A DNA stretch of 64,000 bases from Linyphia triangularis (taxonomy: Eukaryota; Arthropoda; Arachnida; Araneae; Linyphiidae). The DNA is taken from contig OZ021727.1 of the NCBI GenBank assembly GCA_963978545.1, positions 50,659,487-50,723,486 on the forward strand. The letters are read 5' to 3'. Every line of letters starts with the position of its first letter. Position 1 is the first letter of the stretch. Under the pieces are notes generated by a model that did no database searches, was not told the DNA's origin, and worked only from the letters and a program-made list of their open reading frames with translations. This document shows, piece by piece, positions 12,636-26,231 of the stretch. Position numbers and translations under genes: made by a program.

Positions 12636-12695
12636 CTAACATGTAAACAAATGTAAGACTTTTGGGAGGTATTTTTTTGTGATGCTCTTAGGTTA

Positions 12696-12699
<4 letters not shown>

Positions 12700-12728
<29 letters not shown>
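12700..12728 (+). repeat. T-run, 29 bases
   Basis: Uninterrupted T-run just after the Tc1 relic. Confidence 0.95.
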
Positions 12729-12729
<1 letters not shown>

Positions 12730-12732
<3 letters not shown>

Positions 12733-15296
12733 TTCAACCATGCATTAAAAATATTTTATGTAGTTTTATTAAGATGAAATTAGAGATATCATTTAAAAAT
12801 CTGATTCTGATATAAAAATATTCTGAAGTATTAATTTTTGAGATTTATAATGTAGTATTTGTTTAAAATTTGTATGTTAACGAAGACTTTAGAGAGCTAT
12901 TGTATATATGCTCTGTATTTTTTGTTTTGAAACATGAGATGGGCTATTAGATAGCAAATATATACCTATGGACAAATTGAAATTTCGTCAAATAAATTCT
13001 ATACAGCGAAATTTGATTTTTGTTCTCCTGTGCAGTAGACGGACCGTAAAAAAAAGTGGTTGCGGGTCATGTAGGGGGAACGGTAGTTTAGAAATAGCCT
13101 TACATACAAAAGGTTCCAACTTTAGCCGTGATATAAAAAGTTACTTACCAAGACGACTTAAATCCATTATTTCTTATTATGGAAATTCGTTCATGAATCT
13201 TGTAACTCAATATGATCTGTAACAATGACTTGATCACTTGCGAGGTGAACAGACAAAAAAGACAGAAAAAAAAAGAGATGTTTTTGAAGCATAATTAATA
13301 ATAACATAGTAGCGAAATCTTTTTCAGCCAGGAAGTAGGAAACTTTAAGGGATGTCCAGGGCTTTAAGAATCATTAGCTGTGTAAGCTATTCTATGACTT
13401 CTCTTACTGAAAGTATTTTCTGTTTAGAACTTATGTATTTTAAACTTTGTCAAGCAGTTTTATAACTAACTTCTCCTGACGATTATTAAATTTCGGTGTA
13501 TTTTATAGGGGCAAGTGGAAATTTATTAAAAAAAAAAAAAAAGTTAAGTCAAGTAGGTTATTTATTTTCGTTTTTCTGCTTTAATGATTCCAGATACATA
13601 CAAAATGGTAGAAACCCAATTTCAAGCCCTACTTGGTTATGTCCGCCGCCAAGTCCGATGTCAAGTCAGCAGACACATGCGGGTGTATATCATGTTAACC
13701 GAGCTTAGGCCCGATCCGACCAATCACAGTTCAGTTTCTATTACAGCTAGAATCGTGATTTATTTTGCCATCGTATTTCCCTGGGTGAGAAGACAAAAAA
13801 GAGAAGCATAATTGCTGAAATTGAACATTGAAACATGGTGAAATATTCCTTTGAAATCACCGAAGTCACCGGAATTTAACCTTCTTCTGATTGAGACAGC
13901 GGAAATGATCCCGATACTTGGGAATTTTAGGCAGGCTTACAGCTTAAACGCTTTGATATATTCTGACCATTCTTTTTTTTTATATATTATTCCTCTCAGT
14001 TTGATTAGAGGAAGTGTTTTTTGTATGAATTAATTCTTACGGGGGTCTGTACCTCGTAAAAATTCCCGAGGGTCTCAGAAATGATCGAGGATATTGCATC
14101 AGTGGCGGCTCGTGCACTACAGCCAGTGCAGCCGGGTTGCATCTGAATTTATTAGTCCAAAACTAAAATTATATTTTTTACAATTTCTAAAATGAAGATC
14201 CAATTTCTACGCTAAGTGTAAAAAAATCCGATAAACAGTAAACTTCTTGCTTTAAAATTCAATTCCCGAGGGGGGGGGGGGAAACGTTTCCAATCAAGGA
14301 GATCTTCCTCCGAACGTCAGCCAAGTGTTCCTGAAACGCGTTTCGGCTGCGACGTTGCCATAGTAACCAATGGAATCCAATAGAGCCTTCCCTCTTCGTA
14401 ATGCGCAGCGTAGCAGCCAGATTAGCGATTTTCCGTCTTCAGCTGCCGTTGAGAGTTTCTGCTTTAAAATAATCTCTAGATGGAATTTTTGCAAAATAAT
14501 GGTATCATCTGAATGCTAGAGAGTTATTTTTTTAGTTTGAAGTACTATATTTTATTATGAAAATAAATTTGAATATTATAAACTCATTATCTACAAAATC
14601 GTGTTTTTGGGAAGTGAAACTTCATTTAAACAATGATTGCTAAAGTTTGATGTAATCTTTTTGAAAAATGATTTGCGGACTCAAACCTGAATTAACTATT
14701 ATATGTTTTGAACCTGAGTCAAATTGATTGAAATGAATTTTGCTAGGTTTTTAAATGCAAAAGTTTTTAGAAAAACTGCGATTTTTTCTTCTTTGAATGA
14801 TAAAAATTATTTAAAAAAAAAACAAAACTATATATTCTAGAGACTAGATGGAGGTTCATAACATTAAGAATTATATTCCGAAAAATTTCTAACAACAATT
14901 TCTTTTCTTGGCCCCATAGAACTCGAGTAATCACTGTTTAAAAATATGCTAATTATAACGAGTTAAATGTTAATTAATTTTTAATAAAACTGAAATTTTT
15001 TTTCTCTTAAACATCAATACTAATTATGTACTTTTAAGCGCAGAAAAAAAAATCCAATTTTTAGTATTATAATTTAAAAAAAAGTTTAAGTGTGAATGTA
15101 CATGATTGGTGATAGCGTGTGTCTGGTTGGTGATGGTGGTAGGGGGGGGGGGGGATTGTTGGGAAGTGTCATGTTTCCAGCTGCAAGCAAATATAAAAGT
15201 AAAGTAATAAAACTATTGTCGTCCTGAAAAAATTGTAAAACACTTTGAAAATTCATCCTTAGCGCAATGCTGCATGAAAATAGAATAATCAAATCT
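12730..15296. other. No gene recognised
   Basis: Contains A/G-runs, scattered GC-richer relic-like segments (13040-13100, 13590-13800) and short open readings without family resemblance. Confidence 0.5.
14094..14500. other. Possible hAT left end and dispersed-repeat-like DNA
   Basis: CAGTGGCGGCTCGTGC at 14094-14109 looks like a hAT terminus. The GC-richer text to 14500 differs in composition from its surroundings. No matching right end with a duplication was found (a weak GGCCGCCATTG lies near 15412). Confidence 0.35.
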
Positions 15297-15384
15297 GAAA
15301 TATCAAATTTAAAACTAGATAATTGTACATTTTATTAAATAATTTATTTAAAAATGTACAATTATTTAATTTTAAATTTGATGT
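15297..15384. repeat. AT-rich palindrome
   Basis: ATCAAATTTAAAACTAGATA and AATAATTGTACATTTT-type text pairs with its complement across a short AT loop. Confidence 0.78.
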
Positions 15385-15582
15385 TTCCAGCTACACTAAC
15401 ATTTTTGACCACGGCCGCCATTGGGAAATTGGGAATTTTAGCCAGGGTAAGGAATGATTAAAACGGGTGACGGATTTCGGCTACACATCTTCGTCTCAAT
15501 TTCAAGAAGAGACTTTGATACTTGAAATGAGTTGAATTACTAAAACAGTGTAATTGAAACAAAAGTAAAATTTATTTATTGC

Positions 15583-16415
15583 ATTCAATCACCCATATGT
15601 TTATATTGGGTAATGAAAGTACAGCTTTTGGTCGAAATTTTTTTTTTTTTTTTTGTATTTCTCCACGTTTTGGAACATTTTGATTTCAAAAAAGTGACCA
15701 AGAAAAATGTCTGTCTGAGTGTCTGTAGTCAGCATAACTCCAGAAAAACTATCGATATTTTGGCATTTCTTCACGTTTTGGACCACCCCGATTTAAAAAA
15801 AAAAAAATGGTTAAGAAAAAATGCCTACCTGTGTGTACGTGATCAGCATACCTCCCAAACAAATTGACCTACGTTGTTCAAATTTTGTGTGCCGGTTAGT
15901 GGTTGCCATGGGACCTACCATTAAGGTTTTTGTCAAAATCGCACAGGCGCATAAGGGTGAAATCATGAAAAATTATGAACAAATAATGTTTTCCAGCAAT
16001 TGCTAGAAACAGCTCCAACGATTTTGATTAAAGTCTCTGTGCTAATGCCTCTTAAGGTGTTAGAATCATCCTCACCTTCGAAATTCCAGTAGAAATAAAA
16101 TAAAAGCTGACTAGACCGAAAAGAAAACGAGGACTTTTAACACAAAGCTCTCTGCCCTTGAGCATCGCACATCAACAATTGGTTTTATTATGTTTAACAC
16201 GCAAGAAAATACAATGTAATGTGTATCAAATAACATCGCCAATTTCGTCATGTTGGTATAGTTTTTTCTCCCATGTAAAAATTTTTGCCACAAATATCAC
16301 CGAATTGGCCTTTTTTATTTAAATGTTTGAAAATATGAAAACAGTAAATAACACCATCAATTTTAATGCAATGAGCGATGTTATATATTGTTATTGAAAG
16401 TTGTGCTATGTTTTA
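15583..16415 (+). repeat. Family B repeat, copy 1 (full length)
   Basis: Begins at a TTCAATCACCCAT/GGGTAATGAAAGTA hairpin, contains ATTTCTCCACGTTTTGGA (twice), ACAAATTGACCTACGTTGTT, GGACCTACCATTAAGG and AGCATCGCACATCAACAA, and ends GAAAGTTGTGCTATGTTTTA. Noncoding. Confidence 0.75.
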
Positions 16416-17330
16416 CACCACTAGTTTTTCCATCAAATTGCTCGTATATCAAAGTTTCTGAAAATACGTGCTTCAACTTTGAGATACAATTCCGCTTTCC
16501 TTTTAAAATAAAGTTTTAAAAAATCAAGGGACATCGTTGGTTTTGTACCACGCACCTTCTGATCATTACCTGCCGCCTTCGCAACCGCCTTACTGGAGAT
16601 GGCGTAAATTTCTTTTAAAAAGCAATAATAAATTGTAAATTTCAAACTAATTCAATAACGAAAGTTGTTTCGTAACACATTTTTTTTTTAATCTATTCAT
16701 ATGTGAAGCTGATAATCCTCTATTTCATACATAAAGCAAGCATTTTTTTTTTTGCTTGCATACTTTTTATTGGTACTTATTTTTGAGTATGCATTTTAAT
16801 TGTAGCGACGCTTCTCCAACATCCCAGTTAGAACTCTGTTTTGCTTGACGGGAGGACTTAGTGGCTGCTGATATTTTCCTTCCAGGAGAACTTTAGAAGT
16901 CCCTTTTTTACTATGTTACAAGTAAAGGTATATGCAAATCTTAAAAAGCAGAAGGAAGTATATAATCGGTTTGAAAAGACAAGAACTTTTTCTTTTACAT
17001 CAGCCAGCGTTTGGAGCCGTGCTGTGCTTACTTTACAAAAGCGGCGAGTCTCCTTTTTTGTTCAACTTAAATATTTATTCGTTTAGTTAAACTAAAAATG
17101 TTATTTGTTTAAATAAATTGTTAACTTTGTTATTAAAAAGTCTGCTCATCTCTCTTCTTAATATTTTAAGACACCCAAGTATTAAATATGGCTAGATTGT
17201 AAGATATCCGCACCGGTGACCTTTTGTGGTGTTATAAGAGAGTGTAGGGCACTCACTATCAATCTACACCTTAGTATGTTTTTGTACTAAGTTATAACTA
17301 GTAGGTATATATTTTTAATTGTGAACACTT

Positions 17331-18060
17331 TTTACTTTCAATTACTCATACGTGTACATAGGATAATGAAAGTATAGTATCCGGTAAAAAAAAAAATGCA
17401 TTTCTCCACGTTTTGGAACATCCTGATCTCAAAAAAGTGATCTAAAACAAAATGTGTGTGTGTGTGTACATGGTCAGTATAGCGCCCGAACAAATTGACC
17501 TATGATGTTCAAATTTAGTGTGAGGGTTGATGATGACACAAGGATCTACCATTAAGATTTTCGCCAAAATCACGCATGTGCATAGGGTAGCTGTCATTGA
17601 AAAAAAATCATGTTTTTCAGTAATTGCTAAAAAACCTCTCTAACGATTTTGTTCAAAATCGCTGTGGTAATGCCTCTTAAAGTGTTCTAAATATCCCCAA
17701 CACAGAAATTTGCGTAAAAATGCTTGAATGGCGTAAAAAGTTGAAAATGGAATACATTTAACACAGAGTTCTCTTTCCTTGAGCATGCATGCCTCATCAA
17801 CGATCGTTTTTTCTTCTCTGCTCAGTTACACTTAAAAGAAAGGATAATTTAAGAATTATCGATAAGTATATCGGCGGTATGTATAGGCCATTTTGGCGGA
17901 TTTTTTTTTTAATAAGTGCTCCATACTAGAATTTTAGCAAACAATTTTGTCAAACTGTCAATTTTTACTAAATGAATGATAAAAATATAGGTACGGTAGT
18001 TGATCCAGATCCACGTCAGTATTATAGTGTAATTGAAAGCTGTGCGATGTTCCACATCCT
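17331..18060 (+). repeat. Family B repeat, copy 2 (full length)
   Basis: Opens with TACTTTCAATTACTCAT / ATAATGAAAGTA, includes a (TG)n patch and the ACAAATTGACCTATGATGTT block, and ends GAAAGCTGTGCGATGTTCCA. Confidence 0.8.
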
Positions 18061-18311
18061 AGTTCTTGGTGTGATAAGGGAGATTTTTAATTGAAGGAAG
18101 CGAAAAGGATTTGAGTTGCAAACCTTAAACTCTGTACAATATTTAATCATAATATTTACTGTCGTTCACAATATAAATAGTCGTATGTGAATGTAACAGT
18201 GTTATAGTTTGCGCATTTTGTGCTTAGAGCGACGATATGTTTATTCACTTTAAAAAATTCATTGATCGTACCTTACTCATTTAGAACATAACAAACGCAA
18301 AAAAAGAAAAA

Positions 18312-18342
<31 letters not shown>

Positions 18343-18592
18343 TTATATCTCCCCCCCCCCCCGAAAAAAACACTAGACGTTGTAATAAAAACCTGCCCAG
18401 TAAAATAGTCAGTTAGAAAAAGTTATGAAATCTTATGTTTACTTTGGGGATACTTGTACAAAATGAACTAAATTGATAATATTGTGAGGAATTCCCATAG
18501 ACAAACAATATTTGGCCGACTAATACAGTTATCGGAATAATTTCACTTCATATGCTTTAATTTGTACCGATTGCATTGAACTAGTTATTTAG

Positions 18593-18646
18593 TGCAATGG
18601 GTACAAAGTTGCTCAAGCATATACAACTTTGTACCCATTGCATTAT
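18593..18646. repeat. Hairpin
   Basis: GCAATGGGTACAAAGTTG pairs with CAACTTTGTACCCATTGC, loop of about 14 bases. Confidence 0.85.
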
Positions 18647-19615
18647 ATTGAACACACTTTTATAAAACTGTAGCCTGCCAAGTACTAATTGCCTATGGGG
18701 ATTTATCTCAATAATCAAATTTAGTTCATTGTGTACAGAGTATATGCACTCCCCCCCCCCAAAAAAAAAAAAAAAAAAAAAAAAAATTGAATGCGACCGC
18801 ATAAGATTTAAAAACTTTTTTCTGGCTGACCATTTTTCTAGGCGGGTAATTTTTCAACGTCGAATTTTTTTTTTTTTTTGGGGGGGGGAGGGGGGATATT
18901 CAATTTAGTAACTACGTTATGATATTGTATGATAAGGACAGCTATTCAAGAGTGGTGAAGGAGGTTGATGGTTCAGATTTTCTAGCACCCTAAAAACCGA
19001 TACATTTTGGAAAGGACTCTTCCCTGCTGCTGAGAAAGATATTCCCCCGTAAACTACCTCTTTAATAAGCGAAATATTTCTCTTTGATGAAAAAATTGTA
19101 GAAGTAATTTTCAAAAAAATTCACCTACTAAATGTTTGGGGATTTTTTTTTATCTCTATTTTTTTACTTTAGTTACAACTGCGATAAAAAGATTACTGGA
19201 GTCTCTAGAAGTGTTTGTGGAATAGAAAACTGCGTTGCGATCAGTTCTCGGCATTCCGTTTATTGAACTGATGACAGACTTTAAGCTTTGTTGTGATATG
19301 CTGGAGTAACTTTTTGCAACGTTTTAAAAAACTGCTAAACTTATATATTATAAAAATAATGGTTTTCCTTCAAGAAAAACAGCAAAAAATATACTAAACA
19401 GCAACAACAAGTACTTATTAAACCACTGCCATAAAACATACGATAAGGCAGTCAGGTGACAATATTACAGTCCTAAACAATAAAAAAGGGAAAATCAAAT
19501 TGACCATACAAAATTTCCAAAATCGACGAGAATTATCGAGAAGAGGAAAAACTAAATCTAATAAGGATGGTTTTTTTTTTTTTTTATCAAATAGAGTTGT
19601 AATTTGGTAATCTTA

Positions 19616-20358
19616 CTTCTTGCTTTCAAGTACTCATGTGTTAAAAGTGGTAATGAAAGTATTGGATTTGGTCCAAAAAATATGAGTGGTTTTTTTTGTG
19701 TGTGTGTGTGTGTGTGTGTGCAGTTCTACACTTTTTGGTCATCAAAACTTCCGAATGGAATGACCTACTATGTTTAACTTTGTCACACGCATTAGTTGTG
19801 GCTATGGGACCTGTCATTAAATTTAACGTCAAAATTGCGCATGTGCATAAGATAATTGCCATCGAAAAATCTATGTTTTAAAACTATTGCCCAAAAACGG
19901 CTCTAACAATTTTGATCAGAATCATTGCGGTAATATTTTTTAAGGTGGTGTAAGCATTTTCACTTCCGAAATTTTCGTACAAATGCGATAGAAGCGTAAA
20001 AAGGTGAAAATAAAATGTCTTTAACAAAGAGTTCTCTTCTCTTTGATCATCCCCATCACCGACTGTTTCTTTTCAGATGCACTTACAAGACAGAATAATG
20101 TGTAATATTCAAACGAAACTTAATAAAATTCGCGGAAAACCCCCCCGATAATTAGTGTAATATTTAACGAAAAACATATAACTCATTTCGCCCCTTTTGG
20201 CGATTAGTTTTGCCAATGCAATACTTTTCGCCAAAAATATCGCCAAACTTGCCATTATTTAAAATAATGAAAACGGTAAATCACACCAATTCATGGCAAA
20301 TTTAATTACAGTGAATGACTAGGGTACTTGAAAGTTGTGCGAAATTCCACACCCTTAA
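19616..20358 (+). repeat. Family B repeat, copy 3 (full length)
   Basis: Same order of blocks, from CTTTCAAGTACTCATGTG to GAAAGTTGTGCGAAATTCCA. A (TG)n microsatellite lies at about 19697-19720. Confidence 0.78.
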
Positions 20359-20359
20359 T

Positions 20360-22028
20360 TTCACCGCCATTTGGTACCATCTATGTATCTTCCTATGATT
20401 CTCAGTGTATTGACTGCCCCATAAACATAGACAACAGGAGTGTTTCTTCTATCCAGTTTTTTTGATCTAGCGGCATCGGCATACACAAGATATACACATT
20501 TTTACACTCTATTCCTGGTGTTATAGCTTTTGAAGACCCATATACGAGATCTCATAGGTCTATTTCAAACTCATTTAACTCACAAGGAGAGAAACGCAAA
20601 AACCACTGTTGTTGAATAAAACCGTTTTAGGCTTCTTCTGAATCTATTAAATGAAGCCATTCAGAGGAATACGAATGAATTTTGGACATACCAATAATGT
20701 TTGTGTATGTGTTACTGATGTTGTTTGCGTAATGTGCAATAGATTAAAAAGTCTTCGTAGAAAAATATTCACTTAGACAGTGGGGAGAGAGAGAGAAATG
20801 AGGAGTTTTCATTGCCATTGTCGATCTTAAATGTGCTATAAATAGTTTCATAGTGATTTTGCATTTAAATGTAGATATAAATTTCATAATAAAGTAAATT
20901 AATGATTTATAAGAAAAAATATTCTCATTGGAAGGAATATCTTTTGATTCGAGGTAAAACAAAATTTTTTATTGTTACCTTATTGTTTTCGGTTTTAGCT
21001 CACTAAAATAAATAAGAATCAATTGAAAATAACAAAACAAATAGCCCATATATCGCAGAGAATCTTTTATACTCATCATCCTACTTTTTCCTTATTTTGT
21101 AGGTAACATAATTTTATTGCTATTAATTTCAGAATAATTTAGTTCTAACTGTTGTTTTAAGGAAGAAAGAGCGCATATTAAATTGATCTTTTCTACTTCA
21201 TATCCTACTAAAAATATTTAAATTTATAAAAGGATATCACAAAGCGTCGTTAGAAAATTTCCATTTTTAAAACTCTTTCCTGTAATATTGATTTTGCGAT
21301 ATAATGCAATACAAAATTCTCTTTGTAATTTAAAATTCCTACATTTAACTTCAGAAGTTTTTTTTTTAAATGTGTGTGTTACAAATACATTTTAAAGGAA
21401 AGTTATCTAGCTATGGAATTAAGAAGTTCGAGTTAGATCGACATTCGCAACAACTGAACATGTTTTAAATGAATTCAATTCCAAAACATAGTTGTTTGAT
21501 CTTAAAGGTAAGTCTTAAGTGCTCCACGAAACATTTGTGAGAATTAGTTATTCGTGTGCAGTTACGTTAAAACTTTGGTTTCAGACGAACCAACAACATT
21601 TCGAAATTAAGCTGAGAGCAAAATCAATTACATCTAGCTTAATTTCCTATGAAAATTGGAAATATATTGCTACACCTCAACTACAGTAAAAATCTGTTTG
21701 AATACCTAACGTCAGAAAAAAACTTCCAACTCTTTATATTTGAGGATATTTACTTGCATTTACTTCGATCGTAGATTTCATACTTAATCCAAACACAATG
21801 CAACTTATTGTTCAGGTGACATTATTCATTTTGACTCATTAGTGTATGCTCCCGTGTAAATTGAAAACAAAATAGTAAAATTGGGAGAAGTATCTGAGCG
21901 CGAATATGTGATCTTGTCTGTAAGAGCCTGGATATAGTATAGCTGCATATTTCTGTAGAGTAATGAAGATATCATTTTCAAATCACGATGCTTTTCAAAA
22001 ATAAATAAAAGTTATACATAAATTGATA
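20360..22028. other. Downstream flank of gene 1
   Basis: AT-rich spacer between family B copy 3 and the gene 1 polyadenylation signal. No exon, RNA gene or repeat unit recognised. Confidence 0.5.
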
Positions 22029-22034
22029 TTTATT
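22029..22034 (-). promoter_or_regulatory. Candidate polyadenylation signal of gene 1
   Basis: AATAAA on the minus strand, 11 bases past the stop codon. This would give a very short 3' UTR, so a later signal may be the one used. Confidence 0.45.
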
Positions 22035-22045
22035 AACGTATAATT

Positions 22046-22156
22046 TTATATGTTAAACGTTAGTTTCATTATTCTGATGATAGGGGACTCTAAAGTTAAA
22101 TGAACTATTAAAGCAACTACAAAAGATCCCGCTGTAAGGCAACAAACCAGCACTGC
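22046..22156 (-). CDS. Gene 1 last exon: final membrane segment and C-terminus
   Basis: 111 bases including TAA. It reads GSFVVALIVHLTLESPIIRI and ends KLTFNI. The E-x-P close to the end is typical. Acceptor CTTTTCAG. Confidence 0.94.
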   Translation of the reverse strand, partial: AVLVCCLTAGSFVVALIVHLTLESPIIRIMKLTFNI

Positions 22157-23080
22157 CTGAAAAGAGAAAATTCCAATTAAACAACGTACTAAGTGGTAAT
22201 AAGTATTTGTTAAAGTATTGTATTTTTCATATTATTCTTTGAACTAATAATTGAAGCAGTATATTCAAGGAAAATCTATAAAAAAAATTTAAAGGGGTCT
22301 GGGACTCAGACAATTTAAAAAATAAATAATAATATAGTAAAAAATAATGCAAATAATTTAGAATAAAATGGCATAAAAGTGTTGTTTCTATCATTAGTAG
22401 AACTTGAAATATTTAAGTTTTCGTTACATGACAACTGTATCTCAGATATTCTCTCTTGAAACTTTGAAACTTTTTTTCTCGTTGATGACTTTTTGTTCTT
22501 TTCTTGAGTTTAAATTGATATAACATAAAAACTACTAGTTATAAATCTATGAAACTTTTCAAAATTATTTGTCATATATATTTCTTTAATTTGCCTTCAA
22601 GAATTATGTTTTTTTATTTAACTTTTTTTTTTAAAAAAGTTATTAGATCTTAGCATACTATAGATTTTATACAGTTTTTGCACAAAATATTAAAAAAAAA
22701 ATTCCCAATTACTTTATTGAAAAATTACGAAGACAATTTTTGATATGAATTATAAGAAGTAATTATATGGAAAAATGAAGTGATTTCTTATAAAAGTTTG
22801 TTGGATATATCGAATTTAGGAAACATCAAAATTTTTAAGTTTTTTATTTTTTAAAAAAAAATATTTTTTTATTATTAAAAACTTAATTTTTTTTTTTTTA
22901 ATCTCAAAGCATCATACATTACAACATAAAAAATTTCAGAAAAATAATTTTAAAAATTATGATTTTAGAATTTTGAGTCCCAGACCCCTTAAAATAAAAA
23001 GTTTAATCGATTTGATACATGGTACAACGATGAACTGCTTTGGAATATGAATAATTCCACATTTTTGAACGCATGCACTG

Positions 23081-23111
<31 letters not shown>

Positions 23112-26100
23112 ATTATCAATTTAATTGCAATTAAAAATATTTGAGTTCATAACTAAGTTAACACTGTCTTAAACTGAAATGAAAGTACATTGATAACCTA
23201 AAAAATATTTCATAAAAATGTTGTGCTAATTGTCTGCATTATTTGCAAATCTATCAATTCTATTAATAAAAAACAAAAATCATAAAACTTTTCAGTGTTT
23301 TCTTATAAATTTTATTGTTTTAATAAAAAAGAGGAATTAAACTGGAATCGGGTTCCATATCAAATAGTCCCTTTTCCATTAGAACTTTATGATATTAGAA
23401 TTTAAAAGCAAAATATGAAGTTGTAAGTGTAGAGATATCAATTTTATTATTTTAAAGAAAGAGGTGAGTTAAACTGAAAACCGCTGTACCGTTGTTTTAT
23501 CAAATTGGCCTGCTTTCTATTAAGATTTTATGATGATAAAATGTTCTGATGATTAGATACAATTTATAAGCTAAGTACAAGGTGTGGTTGCTTTTTTCAT
23601 TATTCTATGATGAATGAATATTTCACTTTTTAAAATTCTTTATTTTATCACCAAGTAATGCAATAGAAAAAAAAAACGCAAATGAAAGATTTAACGAAAG
23701 TTTGAGTTTGCTCTAATCTGATTGGAAATAAAGAAGTGTATGAAGTTTAGTACCGTACCAGAAATTGAGACTATTCTGGAAATTGAAATTAAATGAGATA
23801 TTTATAATAAGCGTATAATAATAGATAGTTATTAGTAGCAATTTGTATGAGTAAATTCAGTTTTATGAAATCCGGCAAGTTTATGCGATTGTTTTGTCTT
23901 AAATTTTCACAAACATGCTATTGCGTATTGCGTCTATAGGTGAATGATTTCTGTTCATATTACAATGGAATTATAGCTCCATCAATATTACTCATGATGA
24001 AAAATAAAAATATTAAAATCAACAAGAATAGGCAGTTTAATAATTATTGTTAATTATTAAATTTTTAGTTACAAATTATTCAAGGAAGGCCAATACTAAC
24101 CAATGCACTATAAGAAAACTCAAACGGGGCATCCAATGATACGACATATCCAAACATAAGGATTGGATGAATAAGGTAAGCACAATAACTTAAACGACTG
24201 AGTGGTAACAAAAATTTACATGAAAGAATTCGGTTAATAACACCTAGAAAAGAAGAGTTTGTAAGTTGGTAACATAATCAAACATGATATTTCTTAAGAT
24301 TTTGATGAAACTTTATGTTTATGGATATATTTATTTACTCTAATATTTTGATGTGGATGCATGAAAATTTATATTTATAATGGAATGATAAATATTGTAT
24401 GTTGGATGTTAATATCATGAATTTTTAAATTTTACTTCCTTAAAATTTTACTAGCCTTAAATAGAAACATTATGACATCCATTCGACATAGGTGTGTGTT
24501 TTTGGTGGTGTAATTTTGGTGTGATAATAGGTGTGTGTAAATTTGTGAGTGTGTGTATGTGTGTGTGCATAACTCCCGAACAAATTGATCTTCAATGTTC
24601 AAATTTGGTGTGCGGGTTGGTGATGACACAGGGACCTACCATTAGGGTTTTCATCATAACCGCGCATGCGCATATGGTAGCAGCCATTGAAAAAATCATG
24701 TTTTTCATTAATTTTGCTAAAAAACGGCTCTAACAATTTTGTTCAAAATTGCTGTGGTAATGCCTTTTCTAAACGTCGGCACTCCAGAAATTCTCATAAA
24801 ACTGCTTTAATGAAGTAAAAAGTTGAAAAACAACGCCTTCAACACAGTTCCTTGAGGATACATCATCAACGATCGTTTTTTCTTCTCTGCTCAGTTTCAC
24901 TGACAAGAAAGGATAATATAAGAATTATCGATATATATACCGCCAAAATCATCATTTTGACAAAGGGTATGGTTTTTTTTTTTTTTTTGGTTTTTTTAAG
25001 ACCATACAAGAATGAGGAATTTTTAGGTTTTATTTTTAAATAAATGTAGAGAAAAAATCTCGAAAAACAATACCATTCTTTCAAAAATTTGAGCTCGGAT
25101 AGATAGTTAAAAAAAAATAAAAAATATTTAGTTTTTCACTTTGCGATTTGGTGGAAAAAAAGCTACTTTTGCGTGTGACGTCAATGCGCAGATGATGAAC
25201 CAGTCTAAAACCTGTTTTAGACGAGGAGGGAGTGAGGTTCCTCCTCTGATTTTCAATGGTATCTATGCGTAAACACGTCAAGGTTTTTTTTATTTGGTTT
25301 TGGTCACGCGACTTTTGCTTTGATTTCAGCTAATTTCAAACTCTATTTTTTAATAGTTGAAAGCATTAAGATAAAAAAAATAATCCAAAATGTAATTCAC
25401 TTGAATAATCTGTTAAATCTTTAAAAAAAAAAAAAAAAACATGAACTAAGTTCATGTTTTTTTAAAAGATTTAACTGTTTAACGACTGCTGCTTTAAATC
25501 AGTTTAAAGTTATAGTTTATTTAAGTTAAAAACGAACTTGGAAAAAATAAATAAAAATGACACAGGGTTCAATTTAACTACAGCAACTTTGAAAGTTTCG
25601 GGGTCCCAAGCCTGGACTTGTTGGCTTGTGCGGAAAGCGGACCTTGCTTTTAAGTTATACTAAACATCCTCATCTCCGAAATTTCAGTAAAAATTCGATT
25701 ACGACTCATAAAGTTGAAAAACTAATGTCTTGCAGAAAGTTTATATCTATTGAGCATTGCCTATCAACGACTGTTTCTCCACGGTTTCCCTTACTCGAAA
25801 GGATAGTATAATAATTATCATAAAATATATGTTACCAATTTTTCTATTTGGTGGATTTATTGTTTACAAATGCAAATGTGATAACTATCACTGAAAATAT
25901 TATCAAACTAACCATGAACATGAAAACGGTAAGTTACCCATGTCAAATTTAAATGGAGCGAGTATTAAAGTGCAAATGAAAGTTGTGCGATGTTCCACAC
26001 CCACAGTTGAAAATTTGAACTTAATCGCCCTGTATAATTATTTACAAACCCTAAACGAGCACTGGGATAATAGGTTCAGATCACTAATGCCTTTATAAAT

Positions 26101-26192
26101 TTAAAACATTGAGATTGGCCAAAGACCAATCTTTCTAATTTAAAAATTTTTTAACCTGGTTTTTTTAAGTAATAAAATAATCATCACAAACA

Positions 26193-26231
<39 letters not shown>

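Noticed and set aside
15613..15867. Plus-strand reading with Phe-rich tract
   Set aside because: The tract is a T-run in a family B repeat, and the same frame is not open in the other copies.
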